A DNA stretch of 64,000 nt. Origin: Palsa-504 sp963808615 (lineage in GTDB: Bacteria > Actinomycetota > Actinomycetes > Streptosporangiales > Streptosporangiaceae). The translations under genes were made by a program, and so were the position numbers. Positions 7,425-15,622 of the stretch are shown in pieces. Numbering within the stretch: position 1 is the stretch's first letter; every line of letters begins with the position of its first letter. The notes under the pieces are model-generated. The model ran no database searches and was not told the origin of the DNA. It saw nothing but the letters and a program-made list of their open reading frames with translations. The stretch spans positions 310,001 through 374,000 of the forward strand of contig CAWEGV010000012.1 of the NCBI GenBank assembly GCA_963808615.1. Direction: 5' to 3'.

Positions 7425-8084
7425 GTGATCGGCGCGGTGGTCTTCGATGTCGGCGAAGTCCTGGTCGATGAGACTCGGGAGTACGGGACCTGGGCGGACT
7501 GGCTGGGCGTCCCGCGGCATGTGTTCTCGGCGGTCTTCGGCGCGGTGATCGCGCGCGGCCAGGACTACCGGGAGACCTTCCAGGTCTTCCAGCCCGGCTT
7601 CGACCTGGACAAGGCCCGGCAGCAGCGGGCCGATGCGGGCAGGCCCGAGTGGTTCGGCGAGGATGACCTGTACCCCGATGCCCGGCCGGCGCTGGCCCGG
7701 CTCCGGGATCAGGGCCTGTGGGTCGGCATCGCCGGGAACCAGACCGCCCGGGCGGGCGGCATCCTGCGAGACCTCGGCCTGCCTGCGGACATGATCGCCA
7801 CTTCGGATGACTGGGGCGTGACCAAGCCCGATCCGGGGTTCTTCCGGAAGATGATCGAGGTGTCTTCGTGCGGTCCGGGCGGGACTTTGTATGTGGGTGA
7901 CCGGCTGGATAACGACATCGTGCCCGCGGCGCGGCTGGGGTTGCGGACGGCGCTTATCAAGCGCGGGCCGTGGGCGGTGATCTGGCAAGATGACCCGGCC
8001 GCGAGCCGGGTGCCGACGCTGCGGATCGATTCGCTGGCCGAGCTATCCGGCAAGGTCGCGGCGTTTAACGCTGGAGCGTGCTGA
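7425..8084 (+). CDS. HAD-superfamily hydrolase
   Basis: The 219-residue protein carries the haloacid dehalogenase motifs: I at the N terminus (VVFDVGEVLVDE, nucleophile Asp), II as GIAGNQ (Thr/Ser position replaced by Asn), III Lys in VTKPDPGFF, and IV as YVGDRLDNDIVPA. HAD proteins are usually phosphatases; the substrate cannot be read from sequence. The GTG at 7425 is preferred because AGGGTGG lies just upstream; a GTG at 7416 would add three residues. Its last 20 bp overlap a convergent pseudogene. Confidence 0.85.
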   Translation: MIGAVVFDVGEVLVDETREYGTWADWLGVPRHVFSAVFGAVIARGQDYRETFQVFQPGFDLDKARQQRADAGRPEWFGEDDLYPDARPALARLRDQGLWVGIAGNQTARAGGILRDLGLPADMIATSDDWGVTKPDPGFFRKMIEVSSCGPGGTLYVGDRLDNDIVPAARLGLRTALIKRGPWAVIWQDDPAASRVPTLRIDSLAELSGKVAAFNAGAC

Positions 8085-8300
8085 GCGTGGCCTGCCAGCC
8101 GTAGAGCAGGTCATCGAGCCGCTGCACGCACTCCAGCTCGGCGTCGGGCTGGAGGGCCTTGCGGACTTCGAGGACTCGGTCCATGCCGGTGGCGTACCAG
8201 CTGGTGCCGAGTAGCTCTAGGGCTTGTTCGGCGTAGGCGCAGGCGGCTTCGGGGTTGTGCTGGGCGGCTTCGACGGCGGCCAGGTCCCCGAGGATCACAC
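8065..8300 (-). pseudogene. C-terminal fragment of a TPR-type (XRE-like) regulator
   Basis: The minus strand encodes ILGDLAAVEAAQHNPEAACAYAEQALELLG, split by helix turns and followed by TSWYATGMDRVLEVRKAL and LDDLLYGWQATLSTLQ before a stop. This is the characteristic end of the large actinomycete XRE/TPR transcriptional regulators. The N-terminal HTH and most TPR units are missing: similarity ends near 8300, where the integrase stump begins on the other strand. The two fragments abut, which suggests a deletion or recombination junction at about 8300. Confidence 0.7.
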
Positions 8301-8503
8301 TGCGCCCCCTGTTGCCCGCGACCGACGACGCCCTGCTCGGATCGGCGATCCTCGCGCACGCGGCCTTCATTCCCGGCTGGGTCGGCCACAGCAGCACAAC
8401 GACAACGGAGACGATCTACCGCAAGCAGATCCGTCCAGTGATCGTGCATGGCGCCGATGTGATGGACCGGATCTTCCCGGGAGAGATGAATCCGGGTGCA
8501 TAG
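8300..8503 (+). pseudogene. Tyrosine integrase, C-terminal stump
   Basis: The frame ending at 8503 carries the last part of an element integrase: WVGHSSTTTTETIYRKQIRPVI (final conserved His and the Tyr nucleophile) and ADVMDRIFPG. The Arg and first His-x-x-Arg parts of the active site are absent. The left limit is approximate. The stop is 68 bp from tRNA-Pro, the usual distance from int to its att site. Confidence 0.75.
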
Positions 8504-8571
8504 TCACGCAGATAGTCACTCAGCACCAGCTATGAGCTGGCTGGATGGGAGTCGTATGCCTTCTGAGCTGG

Positions 8572-8613
8572 TCGGGGTGGCCGGATTTGAACCGGCGGCC
8601 TCTTCGTCCCGAA
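8572..8613 (-). repeat. Att core inside tRNA-Pro
   Basis: These 42 bp run from the anticodon loop to the 3' end of tRNA-Pro and are identical to 1871-1912 in the same orientation. An element that integrates here restores the tRNA, which is the case now. Confidence 0.85.
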
Positions 8614-8645
8614 CGAAGCGCGCTGCCAAGCTGCGCTACACCCCG
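8572..8645 (-). tRNA. tRNA-Pro (anticodon CGG)
   Basis: The minus strand folds into a complete 74-nt cloverleaf: acceptor CGGGGTG with CACCCCG and discriminator A, D stem GCGC/GCGC, anticodon stem CTTCG/CGAAG with loop TTCGGGA, and T arm GCCGG/CCGGC with TTCAAAT. CCA is not encoded. Its 3' half (8572-8613) is the attB-type target duplicated at 1871-1912. Confidence 0.95.
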
Positions 8646-8755
8646 CTGCCTGCGCCTAACCCTCGGGCGCCGCGCGAACCCTGGACAGTCTAGCGGAAAG
8701 CTGGCCCCGCTTAGACACGGCCGGATCAGCGCCAGCCCGGCATACCAGGACCGTT

Positions 8756-9661
8756 TCAGCCGGAATCGCGCGGCACCAGGGTGAGCAGGCTGGCTTCCGG
8801 ACGGCACGCGAACCTGGCTGGCGCCCACGGCGATGTGCCGAGCCCGGCGGATACATGCAGCCAGGCCTGTCCGCCAACGGGATGCCGGTGCAGTCCGCGG
8901 GCCCGTTGCCGCTCCAGCCCGCAGTTGGTCACCAGCGTCCCGTACCACGGCAGGCACAGCTGGCCGCCGTGGGTGTGCCCGGCCAGCAGAAGGTCGTAGC
9001 CGTCGTGGACGAACCGGTCGAGCACCCGCGGCTCGGGCGAGTGCATGATGCCGAGGCGAAGGTCGGCGCCAGGATCCGCGGGGCCCGCCACATCGCCATA
9101 GCGATCTCGTTTGATGTGCGAGTCGTGCACGCCGGCTAGGGCGATGTCCAGCCCGCCCGTGGTCAGCTGGCCTCGCTTGTTGTTCAGATCCAGCCAGCCG
9201 GCCGCGGCCATGCCGTCACGGAGCTTCTCCCACGGCAGGTCCGGACTCGTCTTCTTGAGCTTGCGGAAACTCGGCCCCCGCAGGTACATCGCTGGATTGC
9301 CGGCTTGGGGTGCGTAAAGGTCATTGGAGCCCAGCACGAAGGCGCCGGGCCGGTCGAGCAACGGGCCGAGTGAGTCGAGGAAGAGCTCGACGGAATGCCG
9401 GTGCGCGATGGAGTCCCCGGTATTGACGACCAGGTGCGGATCGAGATCATCGAGCGAGCGGATCCAGGACATGAGCCGCTTCCGGCCCGGGGTGAGGTGC
9501 GCGTCGGAGATGTGCAGCACGCGCAGCGGGCCGGTGCCCGGCGGCAGCACGGGGACCTCGAGCCTGCGCAGGACAAACCAGTTCCGCTCGACCACCACGG
9601 CATAGCCGATGGCAGCGGCGCCGCCAGCCGCGGTGACCGGGATAAGCGTTCTCAGTCGCAC
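8756..9661 (-). CDS. Metallophosphoesterase
   Basis: The 301-residue protein starts with a single N-terminal hydrophobic segment (residues 8-25) that would anchor it in the membrane. The calcineurin-like domain follows, with all blocks visible: VLHISDAHLTPG (DxH), VVNTGDS (GD), LGSNDLY (the GNH block with Ser in place of the middle residue), IMHSPEP and LLAGHTHGGQL (GHxH). Such proteins use two metal ions to hydrolyse phosphoesters. In Streptomyces genomes a homologous gene lies near the GatB/YqeY and penicillin-binding protein genes, as here. The start is GTG at 9661, and the divergent YqeY gene begins 73 bp away, so the two probably share a promoter region. Confidence 0.9.
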   Translation of the reverse strand: MRLRTLIPVTAAGGAAAIGYAVVVERNWFVLRRLEVPVLPPGTGPLRVLHISDAHLTPGRKRLMSWIRSLDDLDPHLVVNTGDSIAHRHSVELFLDSLGPLLDRPGAFVLGSNDLYAPQAGNPAMYLRGPSFRKLKKTSPDLPWEKLRDGMAAAGWLDLNNKRGQLTTGGLDIALAGVHDSHIKRDRYGDVAGPADPGADLRLGIMHSPEPRVLDRFVHDGYDLLLAGHTHGGQLCLPWYGTLVTNCGLERQRARGLHRHPVGGQAWLHVSAGLGTSPWAPARFACRPEASLLTLVPRDSG

Positions 9662-9734
9662 TCATTCATGGTGCCATGACCGCAGCGGTGCACCGACCGG
9701 CGGCGATTCCGGTCCGGTTTCTAGGATTGACGTC

Positions 9735-10190
9735 GTGGCTGAACTCAAGGACCGGCTGCGCGCGGATCTGAACGCCGCTATGCGGGCCCGTGACCAGGTA
9801 CGAATGCGGACACTACGGATGGTGCTCACCTCCATCACGAATGAAGAGGTCGCCGGGTCCGCGGCTCGTGATCTCACTGACGACGAGATCGTCAGGGTGC
9901 TCATCCGTGAGGCGAGAAAGCGGAAGGAAGCGGCGGAGGCGTTCAGCGCCGCCGGACGTGACGACCGGGCCGCCGCGGAGCGCGCGGAGGGTGATGTCCT
10001 GGCCGGCTATCTTCCCGCCCAGCTCAGCGACGACGAACTCGCCGCCCTGGTGGCCGAGGCAATCGCCGAGACGGGAGCCAGCGGCATGGCGAGCATGGGC
10101 CTGGTCATGAGGACGGTGACCCCGAGAATCGCGGGCCGCGCCGACGGTGCCCGGGTCGCGGCCGAGGTCCGCCGCCGCCTGTCAGGCTGA
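9735..10190 (+). CDS. GatB/YqeY domain protein
   Basis: This 151-residue protein is a stand-alone YqeY domain: ELKDRLRADLNAAMRARDQ at the N terminus, then RTLRMVLTSITNEEV, DDEIVRVLIREARKRKEAAEAF, and the end ASMGLVMRTVTPRIAGRADG. The family relates to the tRNA-binding tail of the GatB amidotransferase subunit; free YqeY proteins have no proven reaction. The GTG at 9735 is chosen because relatives begin at ELKDRL; upstream in-frame codons do not resemble the family. A 24-bp tandem duplication covers the stop codon. Confidence 0.9.
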   Translation: MAELKDRLRADLNAAMRARDQVRMRTLRMVLTSITNEEVAGSAARDLTDDEIVRVLIREARKRKEAAEAFSAAGRDDRAAAERAEGDVLAGYLPAQLSDDELAALVAEAIAETGASGMASMGLVMRTVTPRIAGRADGARVAAEVRRRLSG

Positions 10191-10224
10191 CGACGCCGCC
10201 GCCTGTCAGGCTGACGACGCCGCG
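10177..10224. repeat. 24-bp tandem duplication over the YqeY stop
   Basis: Positions 10177-10200 and 10201-10224 are the same 24-mer except for the last base. The first copy contains the YqeY stop codon. It looks like a recent slippage duplication and reaches almost to the PBP stop at 10231. Confidence 0.8.
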
Positions 10225-10230
10225 GCCTGT

Positions 10231-12594
10231 TCAGTGGCCGCCGTTCCCGCCGCCGTTCCCCCCCTTCCCGCCGTTCCCCCCCTTCCCGCCGTTCCCCCCC
10301 TTCCCGCCGTTCCCCCCGTTCCCGCCGTTCCCGTGCTTCTTCGGCTGCTGGACGACCTGGCCGTTGCCTTGGCTGTTGAACGGGCTGTCGGCCGGCACCG
10401 GCACGAAATAGGTGACCGGTCCGAGGTTGGCGTGGTCGAAGGTCATGTGCCAGGTGGACGCGGGCGCGTTCGTCCCGAACATCTGGTCCGGGCAGGCCAG
10501 GCCGCCGAACTCCAGCTGGTAGCAGCTGGCCGAGCCGCCCATGAGGTCATTGACCGTCGGGGAGATCGGATTGAACACCGAGACGTAGCCCACGAGGCTG
10601 GGCGTGTAACCCGCGAAGGCAGCGTACGGGGTGCCGAATCCGTTCTGCACGTTGGACGTGCCGGTCTTGCCGGCCGCCTCACGGCCGTTCAGGCCTCCGA
10701 CGCTGGCCGCCGTGCCGGTGGTCAGCACGCCCTGCAGGATGTAGTTGACGGCGTCGGCCACATCGGAAGGGATCGCTACGTGGCAGCCCGCCGAGGGGAC
10801 CGTAAGCAGGCCGCTGGCTGTGACGATCTTGTCGATGGCGATCGGAGCGCAGTAGATGCCCCTGGCCGCGACGGTGGCGTAGGCCGCGGACATCGACAGC
10901 GGCGAGACGTTGACTGAGCCCAGGGTGAACGACGGGATGTTGTCCGCGGAGTACTGCGTGCCATCGTTACTCAGCAGCGACGTGCCGTCCGCCCGGGTCA
11001 GGCCCAGGTCCACGGCGGTGTGCACCACGTTGCACAGGCCGACCTTCTTTTCGAGCTCAGCGTAGAACACGTTGACCGACTGGGTGGTCCCGGTGTACAG
11101 CGACTGAGTGGACGCCGATCCCGGCCCTTCTGCGTTCGTCACGTTGAACGCCCCGGGGATGCCCTGGTAGTTACCGGCGGGCCCGCCCTGGCAGTTCGTG
11201 TAGCCGTTGATCGTCTCGGTACCGGGTACGTGCAGCTGGAAACCGAACGGATAGCCCTGCTTCAGCGCGGTGATCAGCGTGAACACCTTTGACGAGGAAC
11301 CCGTCTGGACCCCTGCGCTGCCTCCGTACGCGGTGTTCACCGCGTAGTCGATCTCGGTCTGCCCGCGGCCGGTGCCGTACGGGGCATTCTCGGCGATGGC
11401 GCGGATCTGGCCGGTGCCCGGCTGGATCACGGCCTCGGTGTCCGCGTTGTGCCCCGGGTTGTAGTAGTTGTCGTGGTGAGGCTCGACAAAGTTGACCGCC
11501 TGGTTGGCGGCCGCCTGGTCCTGCGGGTCAAGGGTGGTGTAGATCTGCACGCCGCCGGTGGACAGCAGCTTGGCCCGGTCCATGGGCGTCGCGCCGTAGG
11601 CCGGGTCGTGCAGGAATACCTCCTCGACGTACTCGCAGAAGAAACCGGCGGTGCCGACGGAACTAGCCTCGCAGCCGCTTTCTGGTGCCGAGACGTGCAG
11701 CCCGAGCGGCTTGGCCTCGTCGGCGGCGGCCTGCGCCGCGGTCAGCCCGTTGCCGGTCTGCGCCATCCGGGCGAGCACGGTATCGCGCCGCTGCAGGGCC
11801 GTCGCGGGATCCATGATGGGGTCGTACTGAGACGGGTTCTCCACGATCCCGGCCAGCACGGCGGCCTGGGGGATGGTCAGCTTGGCGACGGTCGTGCCGA
11901 AGTAAGTCTCGGCCGCGGCCTCGATTCCGTAGGCGTGGCTGCCGAAATACGCGTCGTTCAGGTACCCGGCCAGGATCGCCTGCTTGGTCAGGTTGTGCTC
12001 GGCTCCGACGGCCAGCCGCAGCTCATTCAGCTTGCGGGTGAGCGTGTCAGCGTAGGCGGCCTTCTCAGCCTGCACGCTGCCGGCCATCTCGGCGGACAGC
12101 AGGAGCACGTTCTTCACGTACTGCTGGGCGATGGTGGAGCCGCCCTGGACCGGCTTGTGCTGGAGGTCGTTGATCACGGCCCGGATGGTGCCCCGCAGGT
12201 CGATCGCCCCGTGCGCCCAGTACCTGGAGTCCTCGATGGCCACGATGGCGTTGACCATGTTCCGGCCGAGCTGGCTATAGGTCACCGGCTGCCGGTCCCA
12301 CCCGGAGTACTGGATCACGCTGGCGCTGTTGGCGTTGCTGTAATAGGGCATGTCGACGCTGTAGACGTACGCGAGCAGGTGGCCGTGCCGGTCCAGGATT
12401 TCCGACCGCTGCGGAAGGCTCTGGGAGGCCAGGGACAGCGTGGTGAACTTATCGGCCTCGTTCCTGACCAGAACTCCGGTGGCGGCGACGAACGGGATGG
12501 CAATGGCCGCGGCCAGGACCCCGCCGACCACCGCGAGGATGACGAGGCGTCCCAGGACGCTGGTCCGGCTGAAGATCGTCTCTCGGGGCTGCAC
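10231..12594 (-). CDS. Bifunctional class A penicillin-binding protein
   Basis: The 787-residue protein polymerises and cross-links peptidoglycan on the outer face of the membrane. It has one N-terminal membrane segment (17-42). The GT51 glycosyltransferase domain has catalytic Glu121 in AIEDSRYWAHGAID, QGGSTIAQQ at 150-158, and RKLNELRLA. The transpeptidase domain has Ser433-x-x-Lys436 in GSSSKVFT, SVN at 506-508, and Lys-Thr-Gly at 643-645. The tail (about 745-787) is almost pure Gly, Asn and Lys. In Streptomyces this PBP gene is the neighbour of wblA (SCO3580/SCO3579), and the same divergent pair is present here. The start is GTG at 12594. Confidence 0.93.
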   Translation of the reverse strand: MQPRETIFSRTSVLGRLVILAVVGGVLAAAIAIPFVAATGVLVRNEADKFTTLSLASQSLPQRSEILDRHGHLLAYVYSVDMPYYSNANSASVIQYSGWDRQPVTYSQLGRNMVNAIVAIEDSRYWAHGAIDLRGTIRAVINDLQHKPVQGGSTIAQQYVKNVLLLSAEMAGSVQAEKAAYADTLTRKLNELRLAVGAEHNLTKQAILAGYLNDAYFGSHAYGIEAAAETYFGTTVAKLTIPQAAVLAGIVENPSQYDPIMDPATALQRRDTVLARMAQTGNGLTAAQAAADEAKPLGLHVSAPESGCEASSVGTAGFFCEYVEEVFLHDPAYGATPMDRAKLLSTGGVQIYTTLDPQDQAAANQAVNFVEPHHDNYYNPGHNADTEAVIQPGTGQIRAIAENAPYGTGRGQTEIDYAVNTAYGGSAGVQTGSSSKVFTLITALKQGYPFGFQLHVPGTETINGYTNCQGGPAGNYQGIPGAFNVTNAEGPGSASTQSLYTGTTQSVNVFYAELEKKVGLCNVVHTAVDLGLTRADGTSLLSNDGTQYSADNIPSFTLGSVNVSPLSMSAAYATVAARGIYCAPIAIDKIVTASGLLTVPSAGCHVAIPSDVADAVNYILQGVLTTGTAASVGGLNGREAAGKTGTSNVQNGFGTPYAAFAGYTPSLVGYVSVFNPISPTVNDLMGGSASCYQLEFGGLACPDQMFGTNAPASTWHMTFDHANLGPVTYFVPVPADSPFNSQGNGQVVQQPKKHGNGGNGGNGGKGGNGGKGGNGGKGGNGGGNGGH
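10240..10331. repeat. 18-bp repeats encoding the Gly-Asn-Lys tail of the PBP
   Basis: About four copies of an 18-bp unit (GGNGGK per repeat on the minus strand) run through the 3' end of the PBP gene. The C-rich plus-strand runs make the array prone to slippage, so copy number may vary between strains. Confidence 0.75.
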
Positions 12595-12977
12595 GCGACT
12601 TAGGGTACGCCGCGTTCGCTACTAGCGAGTGCGCCCGGACCAGATACAAGCACCGACTCGTGTCTAGACCCGCTGGAGCGCGCCCAACCACCTCCAAATC
12701 GGTATCCGCGTAGCAAGGCGCGCGAAACAACCCCTGTTATGATTACTCATATGGTATGACTATATTCGGATTGTAATTATCGCGGATGTATATAGCCCGT
12801 GATGACTATTTGGTAAATGGCCAAGCCGGGTCTTGGCATGCCAGCGGGACTTCTCGTAAGTTGCTGGATCACGAACAGATAACCGTGGCAGGACGGCCGC
12901 TCGTACCAGCCCGGGATCGCAACCCATCGAGACGACCGTCTGAGCGTTCGCGCTCGACGATCAAGAGGAGTGGGCAC
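12595..12977. promoter_or_regulatory. Divergent PBP / wblA intergenic region
   Basis: This region has no gene. It includes a clearly AT-rich island at about 12735-12790 (TTATGATTACTCATATGGTA and following) in otherwise GC-rich DNA, about 190-240 bp before wblA. A long upstream region is usual for this developmental regulator. No specific operator was recognised, but the AT-rich patch is a likely place for promoters and regulator binding. Confidence 0.5.
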
Positions 12978-13280
12978 ATGTGGATCACTGACTGGACCAC
13001 ACGCGCCGCATGCAAGGGAACCGACCCTGACGAGCTGTTTGTCCAGGGCGCGGCGCAGAATCGCGCCAAGCTGATCTGCCGGGGATGCCCGGTCCGCACG
13101 GAGTGCCTTGCGGATGCGCTCGACAACGGGATCGAGTTCGGTGTCTGGGGTGGCATGACCGAGCGGGAGCGGCGTGCGCTCCTGCGGCGCCGTCCCGAGG
13201 TGACCTCGTGGCGCGAGCTGCTCGAGCGCGCCCGCGACGAGTACGAGCGGCAGTCCATCGACGAGCTCGTGGCCAGCTGA
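12978..13280 (+). CDS. wblA: WhiB-like regulator WblA
   Basis: The 100-residue protein is a WhiB-family iron-sulfur regulator. The four cluster ligands are C12 (AACKG), C34 and C37 (ICRGC) and C43 (TEC), followed by the FGVWGGMTERERRALLRR turn and basic helix. DPDELFVQGAAQNRAK and LADALDN are hallmark segments of WblA (WhiB4 in mycobacteria), which represses antibiotic production and promotes sporulation in Streptomyces. The ATG at 12978 follows AAGAGGAG by 7 nt. An upstream open extension of 64 codons is rejected because it lacks similarity and this ribosome-binding site. Its PBP and ArsA-like neighbours match the Streptomyces wblA locus. Confidence 0.93.
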   Translation: MWITDWTTRAACKGTDPDELFVQGAAQNRAKLICRGCPVRTECLADALDNGIEFGVWGGMTERERRALLRRRPEVTSWRELLERARDEYERQSIDELVAS

Positions 13281-13317
13281 GGTCCCGGCCCTCAGCACCC
13301 TTCAGCGTCTGCCCGCC

Positions 13318-14478
13318 TCACGGAGCCTGCTGGGCCAGAATCATCCCGACCGTCCTGAGCCCGTCCAGGTCGTGAACGTCCTCCGGTTGTGCGACGACCT
13401 CGGCCACGGGGATGGCGGGATGCGCCGACGTGAAGTGCTCGGCTAGGCGGCGTTCCCGTTTGCTGAGGTTCATCCGTTCCGCGTGATTGCGCAGCGCCGC
13501 TGCTGCGATGGTGTACCGCGGCCCCGCATCGGACCCGTTCGGCCGGTCCTGCATGTCGAGCGTCTCTGCGGCGGCCAGGCTCCGGGCGGCGCTCAGCCGT
13601 CCCGCGGCCGAGGTGTGCACCCGGTTGAGGATGAGCCCGGCCAGCGGCATCCGCTCGCTGTCGAGGCGCTCGACGAAGTACGAGGCCTCGCGCAGCGCGT
13701 CCGGCTCGGGCGCGGCGATGACGAGGAACGCGGTGCCTGGCGCCTGCAGCAGCTGGTATGTCCACTCGGCCCGCTCGCGGAAGCCGCCGAACATGGTGTC
13801 GAACGCGGTGACGAAGGTCTGCGCATCCTTGAGCACCTGCGCGCCGAGGATCTTGGTCATCACGCTCGTGGCCATCGCGAACCCGGCGTTCAGCACCCTC
13901 ATGTACGACATCCCGGCCTTGGCCGGGACGGTCAGCAGCCGGATCAGCCTGCCGTCGAGGAAACGGCTGAGCCGCTGCGGCGCATCGAGAAAGTCCAGCG
14001 CGGACCGGCTGGGCGGAGTATCGACCACGATCAGGTCCCACTCTTCGGCGTGCCTGAGCTGGCCGAGCTTCTCCATGGCCATGTACTCCTGCGTGCCCGC
14101 GAAGCTGGACGACAGTGACTGGTAGAACGGGTTGGCCAGGATCTGCGCGGCCCGGTCGGGGTCGGCGTGCGCCTCCACGATCTCGTCGAACGTCCGCTTC
14201 ATGTCGAGCATCATCGCGTACAGGCTGCCGCCGCCGGAGGTGTCGACGCCATCCACCTGGCGCGGCGTGTTGTCCAGCGAGGTCAGGCCCATCGACTGGG
14301 CCAGCCGCCGGGCCGGGTCGACGGTCAGCACGCACGCCTGCCTGCCGCGTTCGGCGGCGCGCAGGCCGATGGCGGCCGCGGCCGTGGTCTTGCCCACGCC
14401 GCCCGACCCGCAGCACACGATGATCCTGGTCCGCCGGTCATCGATGATCCGGTCCATGTCCAGTCGTACCGTGGCCAT
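13318..14478 (-). CDS. ArsA-family P-loop ATPase (second of pair)
   Basis: The 386-residue protein is an ArsA/GET3-like ATPase. It has the deviant Walker A GSGGVGKTTAAAA (25-37), a switch-like VLTVDPARRLAQ, and Walker B LIVVDTPPSRSALDFLDAP. In Streptomyces the homologous pair next to wblA (SCO3577/3578) is annotated as ion-transporting ATPases; the client is unknown, and no metal-binding Cys pair of true ArsA is visible. The ATG shares its A with the stop of the upstream ATPase (TGATG), so the two are translationally coupled and may form a heterodimer. The gene converges on wblA. Confidence 0.88.
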   Translation of the reverse strand: MATVRLDMDRIIDDRRTRIIVCCGSGGVGKTTAAAAIGLRAAERGRQACVLTVDPARRLAQSMGLTSLDNTPRQVDGVDTSGGGSLYAMMLDMKRTFDEIVEAHADPDRAAQILANPFYQSLSSSFAGTQEYMAMEKLGQLRHAEEWDLIVVDTPPSRSALDFLDAPQRLSRFLDGRLIRLLTVPAKAGMSYMRVLNAGFAMATSVMTKILGAQVLKDAQTFVTAFDTMFGGFRERAEWTYQLLQAPGTAFLVIAAPEPDALREASYFVERLDSERMPLAGLILNRVHTSAAGRLSAARSLAAAETLDMQDRPNGSDAGPRYTIAAAALRNHAERMNLSKRERRLAEHFTSAHPAIPVAEVVAQPEDVHDLDGLRTVGMILAQQAP

Positions 14479-15500
14479 CAGGCTGCCCCCTGCTGCCGCA
14501 GGACGGCGGCCAGCTGGTACAGGCCGGCCAGGTCGATACCGTCCAGGATCATCGGCAGCTCATAGTGCGGCCGGCCCGAGGCCAGCAGCTCATCCCGTTC
14601 CCTGTTCTGCAGCGCCACCTGCTGCGCGTGCTCGCTCAGCTCGGTCATGAGGTCGGCGGCGAGGCCGTGATTGTCGTTGATCCCGGCCGCCTTCAGGCCC
14701 AGGGCGAGCTCCACGAGGTCCAGGGATCCGCTGGCCGCCGCGGCCAGGTCGGCCTCGTCGAGGAGGGGAGGGCGGGCCATGTTGATGATGATGCCGCCGG
14801 GCCGGATGGCGCCCTCGGTCAGCTCGTGCAGTTCGGCGATGCCGTCCAGGGTCTCCTGCACCGGCATCTCCTCAAGCGTGGTGACGAAGTGCACGACCGT
14901 CTGCGGCGACCGGATGACCCTGGCCACCGTGTCCGAGTGCGTCTTGACCGGGCCCACCTTGGCCAGCCCGGAGACCTCGGTGCTGACGTTGAGGAACCGG
15001 CCGATCCGGCCCGTGGGAGGGGCGTCCATCACGACCGCGTGGTACACGTGATCGCTGCGACGGGAGCCGGTGCGCCGCCTGGCCGCCTCGGTGGCCTTCC
15101 CGGTGACCAGCACGTCGGACAGGCCCGGCGCGATCGTGGTCGCGAAGTCCACCACGCCGAGCCTGGTCAGGGTCTTCCCCATGCGGCGCAGGTTGTAGAA
15201 CATCTCCAGGTAGTCGAGCAGAGCGCCCTCGGGATCGACGGCGAGCGCGAACACGTCGCCGCCTTCGGCTCCGTGGCCGCCCAGTCCGAGCGCGACCTTC
15301 CGCTCCGCGTAGGGCAGCGGAGGGCAGTCGAAGAGCCTGGCGATGCCCTGCCGCCCCTCGACCTCGATGAGCAGGACCTTGCGGCCGCCCGTGGCCAGGG
15401 CCAGCGCCAAGGCCGCCGCGACCGTGGTCTTGCCAGTCCCCCCCTTGCCGGTGACCACGTGCAGTCGCACGCCGTCCCAGTCGGTGTCCCTGGTGGTCAT
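14478..15500 (-). CDS. ArsA-family P-loop ATPase (first of pair)
   Basis: The 340-residue partner ATPase has Walker A GKGGTGKTTVAAALA near the N terminus, LIEVEGRQGIARLFD as the switch region and VVMDAPPTGRIGRFLNV as Walker B. Its middle part (FYNLRRMGKTLTRLGVVDFATTIAPGLSDVL, over about 40 residues) is specific to this actinobacterial subgroup. It leads the two-gene operon and starts 122 bp from the divergent SPFH gene. A two-ATPase arrangement suggests an asymmetric complex, as in other ArsA-like pairs, but the cargo is unknown. Confidence 0.88.
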   Translation of the reverse strand: MTTRDTDWDGVRLHVVTGKGGTGKTTVAAALALALATGGRKVLLIEVEGRQGIARLFDCPPLPYAERKVALGLGGHGAEGGDVFALAVDPEGALLDYLEMFYNLRRMGKTLTRLGVVDFATTIAPGLSDVLVTGKATEAARRRTGSRRSDHVYHAVVMDAPPTGRIGRFLNVSTEVSGLAKVGPVKTHSDTVARVIRSPQTVVHFVTTLEEMPVQETLDGIAELHELTEGAIRPGGIIINMARPPLLDEADLAAAASGSLDLVELALGLKAAGINDNHGLAADLMTELSEHAQQVALQNRERDELLASGRPHYELPMILDGIDLAGLYQLAAVLRQQGAA

Positions 15501-15622
15501 CCCTATGCTTGCCTCCGTAGTTCTCTGCTAGGGAGGCTATCTCCGCCCGGGCACCTCATGGTTCGATGGCTGCGGCTGGCGTGTGAGCGCTGAGTCACTA
15601 CGCTGGGGTCTAAGGAAGAGAG

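Noticed and set aside
11449..12603. Plus-strand 384-codon frame opposite the PBP
   Set aside because: Gly/Val/Arg-rich antisense shadow; all PBP motifs are on the minus strand.
12786..12977. N-terminal extension of wblA to an upstream ATG
   Set aside because: The 64 extra codons have no family similarity, and the AAGAGGAG site supports the start at 12978.
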